NCBI RefSeq assembly: GCF_030814695.1
Contig: NZ_JAUSVL010000001.1
Span: 620,001-684,000 of the forward strand
Direction: 5' to 3'
Source of the DNA: Oligosphaera ethanolica
GTDB taxonomy: Bacteria; Verrucomicrobiota; Lentisphaeria; Oligosphaerales; Oligosphaeraceae
DNA: 64,000 bases
A model generated the notes under the pieces. It was not told the DNA's origin, ran no database searches, and was given only the letters and a program-made list of their open reading frames with translations. A program made the position numbers and the translations under genes. Below, in pieces: positions 27,011-37,179 of the stretch (position 1 is its first letter; each line of letters opens with the position of its first letter).

Positions 27011-28117
27011 ATGAAATCTGCTTTCATGGCTCAGCGCTTCCAAGTCGATGGCCGCCTCGTGGCAACCGAAGCGACCGGCTCCGGCAATGTCAACGACACC
27101 TATCTGGTCATCTTCCGCACGATCTTTTCCGAAGAGCGCTTCATCCTCCAGCGCATCAACACCAACGTCTTCAAATCGCCTGATAAAGTCATGGACAACA
27201 TGCGGCTGATCACCCAGCATGTCCATCACCGCATGGAGGAAGAGCAGGACAACGCCGACCGCATCTGGCAGCTCCCCCGCGTCATCCCCGCCAAAGACGG
27301 CAAAGACTACGCACTTGACGGCGATGGCAATTACTGGCGCGCCATCACCCTCATCGCTTCCGCTCATTCCTACGAGTGCATCCAAAGCCCTGAACACGCG
27401 CGCGAAATCGGCGCGGTGCTCGGGCAGTTCCACCGCCTGATCAGCGACTTTCCCTGCGACCGCCTGCACGACACCCTCGAAGGCTTCCACATCACCCCGA
27501 GCTACCTGCAGAAGCTCGACTCGGCCCTCCAGGGCAACATCGGCAAAGAGCGCCTGAACGGCTCGCAAGTCGTCCGCGACGCACTCAAATTCATTGAAGA
27601 ACGCCGCGACTGGTGTAGCATCCTTGAAGACGCCAAAGTGCGCGGCGAATTGTCGCTGCGCCCCATCCATGGCGATCCCAAGACCGCCAATGTCATGATT
27701 GACGACATGACCGGCAAGGGTACCTGCATGATCGACCTCGACACCGTCAAACCCGGCTTGGTACACTATGACATCGGCGACTGCCTCCGTTCCTGCTGCA
27801 ATCCCGCCGGCGAAGAGGCCAAGGACTTCTCCACTATCTATTTCGACACCGATCTCTGCGCCGCACTGCTCAAGGGCTACCGTGCCCAGGCCAAAGACTT
27901 CCTCACTGACGCCGACCGTTATTACCTCTACGACGCCACCAGACTCATCGCCTTCGAGCTCGGTCTGCGCTTCTTTGCCGACTATCTCGCCGGCGATGTC
28001 TATTTCAAGGTCAACCACGACGGCCAAAACCTCCATCGCGCCAGAGTGCAGTTCCATCTCGTGCGCAGCATTGAGACCCGCGAGAAGCAAATCCGCGATC
28101 TCTTTGCCACGCTCTGA
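27011..28117 (+). CDS. APH-fold small-molecule kinase, probably a sugar kinase
   Basis: 368 residues from ATG 27011 (AGGA upstream; the frame extends back to 26909 without a better site). The aminoglycoside-phosphotransferase-fold motifs are present: the catalytic loop IHGDPKTANVMI at about 218-229 and the metal-binding CMIDLDTVKPGLVHYDIGD that follows. The length and the HGDPK form resemble N-acetylhexosamine 1-kinase (NahK)-type enzymes more than antibiotic kinases. The likely role is anomeric phosphorylation of a sugar in the cytoplasm; the substrate is inferred. The next gene starts 19 bp downstream. Confidence 0.8.
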   Translation: MKSAFMAQRFQVDGRLVATEATGSGNVNDTYLVIFRTIFSEERFILQRINTNVFKSPDKVMDNMRLITQHVHHRMEEEQDNADRIWQLPRVIPAKDGKDYALDGDGNYWRAITLIASAHSYECIQSPEHAREIGAVLGQFHRLISDFPCDRLHDTLEGFHITPSYLQKLDSALQGNIGKERLNGSQVVRDALKFIEERRDWCSILEDAKVRGELSLRPIHGDPKTANVMIDDMTGKGTCMIDLDTVKPGLVHYDIGDCLRSCCNPAGEEAKDFSTIYFDTDLCAALLKGYRAQAKDFLTDADRYYLYDATRLIAFELGLRFFADYLAGDVYFKVNHDGQNLHRARVQFHLVRSIETREKQIRDLFATL

Positions 28118-28135
28118 GTGAACAGGCGCCTTGCC

Positions 28136-29365
<1,230 letters not shown>

Positions 29366-29368
29366 GGT

Positions 29369-29971
29369 GCCGTTCACAAATTACGTTTACACATTGCAGT
29401 GCAAACGCTCTTTCATGTCATACCTTGTCGCCGGCCAACATTTCCCTGGCCGCGAAGCGGCAAGCGCCCTGGAGGGGCGCTGTCATCGTAGCCCAGGGCA
29501 AGCGACGCCGAAGGCGGAGCGCCGCCCTGGGTAAAGCGCCAACTAAGGCCGTGTTCCTCGGCCTCTTTGGCCCCAGTCGGCGCAGCTGACTGGGGCCAAA
29601 GAGGCAATGGAACTCATTGACTGCTGCCGCAATTTTGCGCTGTGACCCTTCGCCGCAGGTCTTTTAGGCCGCCCATTCAGGGCTCTTTTGGGTTGGGGCA
29701 CCTTACCCAGGGCGACGCGCCCTGCGGGCGCTTGCCCTGGGCTATCTTAGGGCGCGCCTTCGGTGCTTAAAATTTCGGCGAATGATCTTGTGCATGGTTA
29801 CCAATCAACTCATGGCCGGCGATTGCCGCATGCTATGTGAAGAGCATTGCTCCTATGAAATCCGCTGCCTGGTTAGCCACCCATGGGTAATGGCTGGGCG
29901 GCGGCGGGCCGTGGGTTTCCTGCACATTGTCCCCGGTGTTTTCCCCACCGGGGTGTACACTGACCGATTAC
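29369..29971 (+). mobile_element. Family A element, nearly full length, left tip missing
   Basis: Begins 3 bp after the queG stop with GCCGTTCACAAATTACG, which matches the sequence just inside the right terminal repeat of 21082-22177. It runs through the 18-bp hairpin (29561-29605), the segment GGCCGCCCATTCAGGGCTC (29668-29685, equivalent to the IS110 target), the CCCAGGGCGACGC...GCCCTGGG hairpin, and the tail ending ACACTGACCGATTAC at 29971. The outermost bases of the left end are absent, so no target duplication can be assigned. Nothing is recognised from there to 30100. Confidence 0.75.
29561..29605 (+). repeat. Family A 18-bp covarying hairpin, copy 3
   Basis: The arms at 29561-29578 and 29588-29605 are perfectly complementary around the loop GGCGCAGCT. 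Confidence 0.88.
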
Positions 29972-30102
29972 CCCCGCGTCATTTTTCCGCGCTGAATAGC
30001 TTGCAATCTTCCTTCTCGGCATTATCGTGATTTTGCCTTTTGTGGATGTTTGTCCATCTATGATGAACAACAGCATAAATCCCAGCCAAACGAGGAGCGA
30101 CC

Positions 30103-31167
30103 ATGGCAGTACTGAGCAGGACATTCAACGACATCGACCTGAGCGATCCGGTGAAAGCGGCCGATTACGTCAAGCGCAAGGCCCTGGAGATGGGTGCGGA
30201 CGCGGTTGGCATTGGCAACATCGAGCGTTGGGCCGGGGCGCCTTTGCAAATGGACCCCAAGCAGATCATGCCGGAGTGCAAATCGATCATCGGCATGGTC
30301 TTCCGTGTCGAGCGCGGCAGCTTGCGAGGCATTGAAGAAGGCACGTATTTCAGCAACTACTCGTCGATGGGCTACGGCGGCATCACCTATTTGTACATGC
30401 CGATGACGGTCATCAACCTATCGAAGACCATTGAGGATCAAGGCTACGAAGCCATTCCCATGGGGCACCAGAGCGACTGGCGCGGCATTGACTCTGATGG
30501 CTACACACCGAAGAATTACAGCCGGCCCGTACGCCCAGGCCAGGCCACCCCGGACATTATGATCCAGTTGCGCATCGCGGCCTATCTGAGTGGCCTGGGC
30601 GAAATCGGCTTCAGCAAGATGTTCCTGTCGCCTCAGTTCGGCCCGCGCAACCGCCTCGGCATCGTGCTGACCGACCTCGAACTGGCTCCCGACCCGATCT
30701 ACGACGGCCCACAGCTCTGCAACCGCTGCATGGCCTGCGTCAAGAACTGCCCCGGGCAGTGCTTTGACGCCAAGAACACCGTGAAGGTCAATCTTGCCGG
30801 CCACGAAGTCGAATGGGCCAATATCGACACCGCCAAATGCGACGTCACCTTCCGCGGCGCCCAGATCACCGATCAGCCGCAGGAAAAGCCCTACCTGCAG
30901 GAAAAAGCCAACTCCAAGCCCGGCGAATGGAGCCCATTCTTCAAAAAGCCCCGCAATCTCTACAACACCGGACAGGCCGTCTGCGGCGCCCGCGGCTGCA
31001 CCCGTGCATGCATGATCAGCCTCGAAAGTCGTGGCGTCCTGCAAAATACCTTCAAACAGAAATTCCGCCGTCGCCCAGCATGGACCGTCGACTGGAGCAC
31101 CGAGCCCGAATACGCCCCCGGCACCATCTTCCGCGGCCAAAAAGGCCACAGCAGCGACGTCGATTGA
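30103..31167 (+). CDS. QueG/reductive-dehalogenase-like dicluster Fe-S protein
   Basis: 354 residues; the strong site GAGGAG lies 6 bp before the ATG. A ferredoxin-type cluster motif CNRCMACVKNCPGQC begins near residue 206 and a second Cys cluster CGARGCTRACM near 295. The N-terminal part (MGADAVGIGNIERWAGAPLQ, SIIGMVFRVERG) resembles the QueG and reductive-dehalogenase superfamily, but the usual C-terminal QueG helices are missing. It is therefore probably a different Fe-S oxidoreductase rather than a second queuosine enzyme. It is followed by an IclR regulator (15 bp) and a Cys-rich U32-like gene, and the three probably form one unit. Confidence 0.75.
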   Translation: MAVLSRTFNDIDLSDPVKAADYVKRKALEMGADAVGIGNIERWAGAPLQMDPKQIMPECKSIIGMVFRVERGSLRGIEEGTYFSNYSSMGYGGITYLYMPMTVINLSKTIEDQGYEAIPMGHQSDWRGIDSDGYTPKNYSRPVRPGQATPDIMIQLRIAAYLSGLGEIGFSKMFLSPQFGPRNRLGIVLTDLELAPDPIYDGPQLCNRCMACVKNCPGQCFDAKNTVKVNLAGHEVEWANIDTAKCDVTFRGAQITDQPQEKPYLQEKANSKPGEWSPFFKKPRNLYNTGQAVCGARGCTRACMISLESRGVLQNTFKQKFRRRPAWTVDWSTEPEYAPGTIFRGQKGHSSDVD

Positions 31168-31182
31168 GGACACTGCACAGCT

Positions 31183-31908
31183 ATGCCCAACTCCGACATG
31201 GTCCAGTCCGTTCTGAAGGCGCTTGACATCCTCCGGGCCGCCACCGAGGCCCCCAACGGCGTCCGCCTCAATGAACTGGCTGAGGCCATGGACCTCAAAA
31301 AAAGCACCGCGCATAATCTCATCCGAACTTTATGCGCGCGTGGCTTTCTAGTCAAAGACAGCGCGAACCGTTTTTTGCCGGGCGTGGCGATTCAGGAACT
31401 GGCCCGGCTCAGCCGCACCAACATCGCGCTCAATGAAGCAACCAAGCAACTGCGGCTGTTGCGTAAGGCCTTCCCCAAGGCGACGCTGACCTTTTCCGAG
31501 CTCGCCCCCAACGCCATCCACTGCCGCCTGCGCATGTCAGCAGACCGCCCCGGCGAAGTGCAGCATCCCCTCGAATGCCTCTACACGCCATACGTGTCAG
31601 CTACCGCCGTCTGCCTGCAAGCCACCGGCAGCAATGCCAGCGAATTCGAACGGCACTTTCCCTTCCAGGAACACGGCGTCGCCCGCTGGAAAAATATCGA
31701 GAATTTCCTGGCTGAAAAAGAACGCGTCCGCAAAAACAACTACGCCATCAACCAGTACATCAGCCACATCGCCGTCGCTTTCGCCGTGCCAGAAAATTTT
31801 GCCATCGGCTTCAGCATGGAAGCGCCGCCGGATGATTTCTTCCCGCGCCTGCAGGAGCAGATTGAGCAGTTTCGCCAGGCCATTCGCAGCGCCACTGCGG
31901 CAACATGA
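31183..31908 (+). CDS. IclR-family transcriptional regulator
   Basis: 241 residues. The N-terminal winged helix (SVLKALDILRAATEAPNGVR, LNELAEAMDLKKSTAHNLIR) and the C-terminal effector-binding domain (YTPYVSATAVCLQATGS, VAFAVPENFAIGFSM) fit IclR regulators, which bind small organic acids or aromatic or sugar acids. It lies within the operon with the Fe-S protein upstream and the Cys-rich protein 42 bp downstream, so it probably controls that unit. Confidence 0.88.
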   Translation: MPNSDMVQSVLKALDILRAATEAPNGVRLNELAEAMDLKKSTAHNLIRTLCARGFLVKDSANRFLPGVAIQELARLSRTNIALNEATKQLRLLRKAFPKATLTFSELAPNAIHCRLRMSADRPGEVQHPLECLYTPYVSATAVCLQATGSNASEFERHFPFQEHGVARWKNIENFLAEKERVRKNNYAINQYISHIAVAFAVPENFAIGFSMEAPPDDFFPRLQEQIEQFRQAIRSATAAT

Positions 31909-31950
31909 GCGCCCTGTGGCCCCAGCCATCAACAAAGTAGTGACCACACC

Positions 31951-32982
31951 ATGAAATTTGCCATCGGCTATCAGCAACCTGAAAATGGCGAGCCTTTCAG
32001 CAACATCGTCCGGGACTACCGCGAGCATATTGCCGAGGTGTATTTTCCCTGGACGGGCATGGCCACTGGCCGCGCCGCGCTGGGCAATATTCGTGGCGCT
32101 ATCGACTGGGCGGCACAGGAGGAGCTCGAAGAGCAGCTGCGGCAATTCCGCGCCATGGGCATCAAGCTCGACCTGCTGTTCAACGCCAACTGCTATGGCG
32201 CCTACGCCGTCAGTTGCAAGCTGGAAAATGAAGTGTGCTCCATCGTCGACTATCTCGGCAGCCTTGATCTCCTGCCGGAAGTCGTCACCACCACCAGCCC
32301 ATTCATCGCCACGACCCTGAAAAAACATTTTGCGAGCATCGACCTGCGCGCGTCAGTTAATATGCGAATTGACTCCACCCTGGCCATGGAGTACTTGGCG
32401 GACATCTTCGACTCTTTCCACATCCGCCGCGATTTGCAGCGCAACCTGGCCAATGTCGAGCGATTCCATCAGTGGTGCCAGGCCAACGGCAAGACTCTCT
32501 GCATGCTCGCCAACAGCGGCTGCCTGCGCAACTGCCCATACCAGAGCTTCCACGACAACCTCGTCGCCCACGACGCCGAAATCGACGAGATCAAAAACGC
32601 CCGCGGCTTCATGCCCCATCTCTGCTGGAAACTCTACGGCAACGAGGCCAACCGCCTGGAATTTCTGCGCGCGTCGTGGATCCGCCCGGAAGATATCCAC
32701 CGCTACGAAATGTACGTCCCCGTGGTCAAGCTGGCCACGCGCCAGCACTCGCATCCGCGCATGGTCATCGGCGCTTACAGCGAAAGGCAATTCCGCGGCA
32801 ATCTCCTCGACCTGATGGAGCCGTCTTTCTCGTCCATCTTCTCGCCTTACGCCGTCGACAATAGCCGCTTCCCCGCCAACTGGCATGACATCGCCGGCGA
32901 CTGCGCCACCAACTGCCACCACTGCGGCCGCTGTGACGACGTCCTCAAACAGGTCCTCGTCAAACAAAACGACGATATGTAA
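31951..32982 (+). CDS. Cys-rich U32-peptidase-like TIM-barrel protein, putative Fe-S binding
   Basis: 343 residues. The overall pattern, an N-terminal alpha/beta barrel with NANCYGAYAVSCKLENEV and then LANSGCLRNCPYQSFHDNL near residues 187-205, resembles the U32 peptidase family, whose bacterial members (UbiU/UbiV, RlhA) carry an Fe-S cluster and act in hydroxylation. A further Cys group closes the protein (CATNCHHCGRC at about 318-328). Six or more conserved-looking cysteines favour metal or cluster binding over protease activity. The assignment to U32 is tentative. Third gene of the unit starting at 30103. Confidence 0.6.
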   Translation: MKFAIGYQQPENGEPFSNIVRDYREHIAEVYFPWTGMATGRAALGNIRGAIDWAAQEELEEQLRQFRAMGIKLDLLFNANCYGAYAVSCKLENEVCSIVDYLGSLDLLPEVVTTTSPFIATTLKKHFASIDLRASVNMRIDSTLAMEYLADIFDSFHIRRDLQRNLANVERFHQWCQANGKTLCMLANSGCLRNCPYQSFHDNLVAHDAEIDEIKNARGFMPHLCWKLYGNEANRLEFLRASWIRPEDIHRYEMYVPVVKLATRQHSHPRMVIGAYSERQFRGNLLDLMEPSFSSIFSPYAVDNSRFPANWHDIAGDCATNCHHCGRCDDVLKQVLVKQNDDM

Positions 32983-33097
32983 GCAGACCAACCGCCGCTT
33001 CCGCAAAACCAGCAGGCTGCCCCCTCTCGCGGACTACTTCTTCTCGCGGACGGATCCGTCCGCGAGAAAAGCCAGAAGATCGGACCAATCGGCCAAG

Positions 33098-33215
33098 TTC
33101 GGCCCGGAGGGCCGGACCATGCATAGCCCCGGGTGAGGCGCCCGGAGGGCGCCGCAACCCGGGGTAACCGGACACATCTTGGTCAGCGCCCGGAGGGCGC
33201 CACACTCCGCAATGC
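33098..33215. repeat. Family B palindromic repeat
   Basis: Same nested hairpins as 26606-26715, with outer stem CCCCGGGT (33127-33134) and ACCCGGGG (33157-33164). It fills most of the gap between convergent genes and could act as a bidirectional terminator. Confidence 0.78.
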
Positions 33216-33307
33216 CTGGGCTACCACCAAAGCCCAGAAGCAACTCTGATTGCAGAAAGCGCACTGCCGCGCGGCACCGTCTTATCCGCCTGCTCCGTCT
33301 CCCCCGG

Positions 33308-35332
33308 TCAGCCTTTGAAGACCTCGCCGCGGTTCCACTGTGCCCAGGTGGTCTCGTACCAGCTGTCGTCATTGGGTAGCGGCCGGACCTTGTCAACGCG
33401 GACGGCGAAGTCGCAAAGCGTGCCCGGCTGCAGCTGCAGTTCGAGGATTTCCTGGCGTTTGCTGGCATTCTCCTCCCGGTGTCGGAGTTCGCGGCCGCGT
33501 TTGCTATCGACCGTCAGCGCGCCTTTTCCATCCAGGACCATATAGGCGCCGCGACTGCCGCCGCCTTGCTCGATGTAGCTCACGATGGCCTGCAAAAATG
33601 CCACGCTGGTCAAAGCCAGCCATTTGTTTTCCACGGCCTGCGGCAATTGCCGGGGACTCTGGCAGCTGAAGCCCTCACTGCAAATGCGTGCGTAGAGTGC
33701 GCGGGCGTCGACCAGCGCCTGTTTGGCGCCGGCCAGTGAGCGAATGAACGCGCCCTCGGCCGACATCCGCGTCTGGATTTCCCGGCGGACCGCGCCCGGG
33801 TCCAATGCTTCCGCGCCGGGCGACAGGTAGCGATGCAGTTCATGCCACTGAGCACTGATCTGCCCGGCACATTTGGCGACACATGCCACCGGTGCCATGG
33901 GCGTCTCGCGATAGACATTGGCGATACGCTGGGCGGCGCGGGTAGCGCCGACCTGGCCGCTATTAAGAGCACTGCCGCCAGGTCGCACGCCGTGCGTCCC
34001 GCAGAGCTCGCCGATCACAAACAAGTGCTTGAGGTTGCTCTCCCACCAGGTGCTGCCGCTGATGCCACCATTGCAATGCTGCGCACAGACCGCGACCTCC
34101 AAAGGCTTGCGCAAATCCACACCGTGCTCGGCATACAGATCAATACTCTGCTGATTCATGTGTTGCAACCGCTCATAGGGCGTCGCCTGCAGTGCTCCCG
34201 AGCGCTCGAGGTAGCGCCGCGCCTCGTCGGGCAAGTCCGCGATGGCAAAGGACGCCATGCCCTCGCCCGGCGTCGGGTTGCGCATGAAATCCATGAACAC
34301 GCGGCGTCCGGCGCTGATTTCACGATGGACGGCGATGTCCACCAACGACGACCCGCCATGCTGCAGCCGCGCCGCGTGGAAGGGCCACTGGTAGCCCTTG
34401 AGAAAAATCGCCCCGGCCATCGCCGGCATATCCGCAAAGTAGTCGTGCAGGAAATACCGGCGCTCGCTGACGCCGTCCGCCGCCGTGCTGTAATAATCCG
34501 GTATCACCTGCTGATAGGTGCCTGAAAGATTCCAGCGGAAGCCCAGCGAGGCCAGCCCGAACTGCAGCTCGGTGAGGTTGTTGGCCGCCGCGCCGGCCGC
34601 CAGAGCCAAACCATGCGAGCCGATCTGGCCGTGTGGCCAGACGCTGATTTTATAGAGTTCGCCCGGCCCACCCGTGGCCATGACGACATTCTCGGCGTTT
34701 ACCACCGTCAGACCGTAATTGGCGCGGTAGTGATCGGCCTTGTTCAGACATAGCGCGCCAACCACCCGCCGCGATTCGCCGTCGCCATCAGTGAGCAGCG
34801 CGATGGCCTCGTGCTGGTCCAGCACCGGCGTGCCGGCCTGCCGCACCTGCGCCAGCAGCTTTTCAAACATGAACTTAGAGGTCTTCGGGCCGGCCGAGGT
34901 CGCCCGCTGTCGCGGGTCGTGGTCGGTCTTGTAGCCTACGTAGGCGCCGTAGGCATTGTGCGGAAAGGGCACCCCGAGCTTGCATAGATCAAAAAAGGCC
35001 GGCGCCGAACCGAGAGCCTCGATGTAGGCCAAATCGCCGTGCATCATGCCGCCCTGGAACAGGCTGCGGGCAAAATCCATGGGACTGTCCGGCTCGCCGC
35101 CGAAAAGCCCGATCTTGTAGTAGGTCTGTTTGTCCGACCCCGAGTTATTGGAGGTGCCATTGCCCAGGCGATCCACCACAATAGCCACGTCACGCACGCC
35201 ATAGGCGTGAAGCATGTCCGCGCATTTGAGGCCGGCCGCGCCGGCGCCGATAATCAGCGTGTGGACAGTCAGCACGTCGCATTGGATGGCCTGCCCACCA
35301 GCACCGGCAAAGGTCGTCGTGTCATATCGCAT
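33308..35332 (-). CDS. FAD-dependent oxidoreductase of the fumarate reductase/succinate dehydrogenase flavoprotein type
   Basis: 674 residues; AAAGGG lies 7 bp before the ATG. The dinucleotide-binding motif LIIGAGAAGLKCADML is at about 26-41, and a second FAD segment (VNAENVVMATGGPGELYKIS) is present. The substrate-domain section HCNGGISGSTWWESNLKHLF is followed by GELCGTHGVRPGGSALNSGQ near the FAD site, as in FrdA/SdhA/AprA-type proteins. No Fe-S or membrane subunit is adjacent, so it is not a canonical respiratory complex. It converges with the QueG-like/IclR/U32-like unit and may be a functional partner, but that is inference. Confidence 0.82.
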   Translation of the reverse strand: MRYDTTTFAGAGGQAIQCDVLTVHTLIIGAGAAGLKCADMLHAYGVRDVAIVVDRLGNGTSNNSGSDKQTYYKIGLFGGEPDSPMDFARSLFQGGMMHGDLAYIEALGSAPAFFDLCKLGVPFPHNAYGAYVGYKTDHDPRQRATSAGPKTSKFMFEKLLAQVRQAGTPVLDQHEAIALLTDGDGESRRVVGALCLNKADHYRANYGLTVVNAENVVMATGGPGELYKISVWPHGQIGSHGLALAAGAAANNLTELQFGLASLGFRWNLSGTYQQVIPDYYSTAADGVSERRYFLHDYFADMPAMAGAIFLKGYQWPFHAARLQHGGSSLVDIAVHREISAGRRVFMDFMRNPTPGEGMASFAIADLPDEARRYLERSGALQATPYERLQHMNQQSIDLYAEHGVDLRKPLEVAVCAQHCNGGISGSTWWESNLKHLFVIGELCGTHGVRPGGSALNSGQVGATRAAQRIANVYRETPMAPVACVAKCAGQISAQWHELHRYLSPGAEALDPGAVRREIQTRMSAEGAFIRSLAGAKQALVDARALYARICSEGFSCQSPRQLPQAVENKWLALTSVAFLQAIVSYIEQGGGSRGAYMVLDGKGALTVDSKRGRELRHREENASKRQEILELQLQPGTLCDFAVRVDKVRPLPNDDSWYETTWAQWNRGEVFKG

Positions 35333-35356
35333 GGTTGCGCCCTTTCACTATTCAAG

Positions 35357-36091
35357 TCAAGTCACGTCGTTCGCCTCAGCGCGCCGCTGAGCGAGGATGA
35401 AATTGGCAAGCGGAAGGTCCGCCGCACGGGTGATTTTGAGGTTGTCCTGCTGGGATTCCACCAGCTGCACGGGATGCCCCGCCAACTGCACGGCCTGGGC
35501 GTCGTCAGTGACCTCCAAGCCATCGCGTGCGACCAGCTCGTATGCGGCGGCAAGCCAGTCGCGACGAAAAACCTGTGGCGTTTCCGCCGCCCATAACGCG
35601 CGACGATCGGGCGTGGCCGTGACCGCGCCCTCAGCCGTAGCGGCCTTGATGGTGTCCACCACGCGATGCGCCGCCACGCCTGAACCGCAGGCGCGCGCGC
35701 TGGCCACACAACGCGCCAGGAGCTCGGCCGTCGCCAGCGGCCGCGCCGCGTCCTGCACGGCGACAATCGTCGCCGCCGCCGGCAACGCCGCCAGACCAGC
35801 CTGCACGGACGCCTGCCGCGATGCGCCGCCTGGTACCAGCCGGACCCGTTCGCCCCAACCGGCAGCCGCCAGTGCCGCCGCGAAAAGCGGCTCGCTGACC
35901 GCCGGCACCACCAGCACGGCATGGCCAGCCGGCAACAGCGGCAAAAAGGCCCGCAGGCAGTGGCAGAACACCGGCAGGCCAGCGAGATCCATGAGGAGCT
36001 TATTGCCATGACCAAAACGACTGGACGAACCGCCCGCGGCTACAATAAGACCGCAGTCCGCGAGTAGTTCCGTTGCGCCAAACGCCGTCAT
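35357..36091 (-). CDS. ispD: 2-C-methyl-D-erythritol 4-phosphate cytidylyltransferase
   Basis: 244 residues. IspD makes CDP-methylerythritol from MEP and CTP in the non-mevalonate isoprenoid pathway. The nucleotide-binding N-terminus is AAGGSSSRFGHGNKLLMDL, with VPGGASRQASVQAGL, VAVQDAARPLA and the C-terminal ETPQVFRRDWL and DDAQAVQLAG regions as expected. The G-S-S-S-R loop is slightly divergent from G-x-G-x-R. Its start overlaps the stop of the DUF1835 gene (ATGA), indicating coupling. Confidence 0.92.
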   Translation of the reverse strand: MTAFGATELLADCGLIVAAGGSSSRFGHGNKLLMDLAGLPVFCHCLRAFLPLLPAGHAVLVVPAVSEPLFAAALAAAGWGERVRLVPGGASRQASVQAGLAALPAAATIVAVQDAARPLATAELLARCVASARACGSGVAAHRVVDTIKAATAEGAVTATPDRRALWAAETPQVFRRDWLAAAYELVARDGLEVTDDAQAVQLAGHPVQLVESQQDNLKITRAADLPLANFILAQRRAEANDVT

Positions 36092-37179
36092 CGCGCCGTT
36101 CCTTCCAGCGTAACTCCCCCCGGAACTGCCGGCGCCGCCAGCGTTGCCGGCAATTGGCAGAGCCGCTGTTGCCAGCGATCCCAGCGCCAGCCGCCTGGGC
36201 CAGCCAGCAGCACATTGGCCACGTGGCGCTTAACTGGGCGCAATGCGCGCCAATCGCCCCAGCCCCAGAGGCTACGCATGCCCTGGAGCGTGCCCAAGAT
36301 GGTGTACGCGGATATGGGCGGCGGCGCAGGCTCGCCGGCAGCAGGCACGGCCACCGGCAAACGCGGCGTCGGCCCCCGCAGCTGCAGCAGCGGCGTCGGA
36401 CCATCGCAGAGGGCATTGAGCTCGTACCACAGCATGGTGTCGCCAAAATACGGGATGGCCTCCTGCGCGGAAACGTGTTTGAAGAGGGCTACGGGCTGCG
36501 ACAGGCCGTCCAGCACGCCGGAGAGTATCTCGTACTCCAGGCGGTTCAGGCCCGTGCGCACGCAGGGCAGCTGCTCCAACAGCCGCTGCGCCGCCACCGG
36601 GACGTAGGGAAAGAGCGGATTGTCGCGACGCGCCAGCGCCAACCACGGCTCGGGTGTCGGCGCGGTGAAGGCCCGCCAGGCGTCATCGACCGCCGCCAGA
36701 TGCGCGGCTGTCAACGGCACGCGACAGGCCAGCAGCGGCGGCATCTCGGCGCTGGTCAATTCGCCAAAACCGAGGAGGCGCGGCCGCCCGGGCACCGATC
36801 CCAGGCAAAGCAGATAGGCGCGGGACAGCGCGCCACGCAGCGCCTGATTGTGCGCCAGCAGCGCGCAAAGCAGCAACTGGTCGTAGAGGCAGGCATCAAA
36901 CCACAGAGTGATTTCAGACGCGGCAGCGACGGCCGCCGACAACTCCCGATCTTTCCGCCGCAGAAAATGCCCGGCTCTGTCAGCATTGCCGGCAAAGGGC
37001 GCCAGCGCCCCGGCGCGGGCGTCGTACCACGCGTCGCTGGCGTCGCCCGCCGGCAACGGCCCATTCATCAGCAGATCGTGCCAGGACATGTGTGTGCCGG
37101 CAATGACGCCCCGCGCCAAGTCGGCTGCGGCATCGCCGCTATGGATATGCAATGAAGTCGTCATCGTCTCAGCCACCAT
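36088..37179 (-). CDS. DUF1835-domain protein
   Basis: 363 residues (358 if ATG 37164, which lies beyond the upstream stop, is used). The N-terminal DUF1835 pattern is clear: LHIHSGDAAADLARG, then MSWHDLLMNGPLP and AWYDARAGALAPF. The C-terminal half is helical and Ala/Leu/Pro-rich. The function of the family is unknown. It overlaps both neighbours, the PlsC-ACP-ligase fusion upstream and ispD downstream, so it is part of an operon with lipid and isoprenoid genes. Confidence 0.75.
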   Translation of the reverse strand: MVAETMTTSLHIHSGDAAADLARGVIAGTHMSWHDLLMNGPLPAGDASDAWYDARAGALAPFAGNADRAGHFLRRKDRELSAAVAAASEITLWFDACLYDQLLLCALLAHNQALRGALSRAYLLCLGSVPGRPRLLGFGELTSAEMPPLLACRVPLTAAHLAAVDDAWRAFTAPTPEPWLALARRDNPLFPYVPVAAQRLLEQLPCVRTGLNRLEYEILSGVLDGLSQPVALFKHVSAQEAIPYFGDTMLWYELNALCDGPTPLLQLRGPTPRLPVAVPAAGEPAPPPISAYTILGTLQGMRSLWGWGDWRALRPVKRHVANVLLAGPGGWRWDRWQQRLCQLPATLAAPAVPGGVTLEGTAR

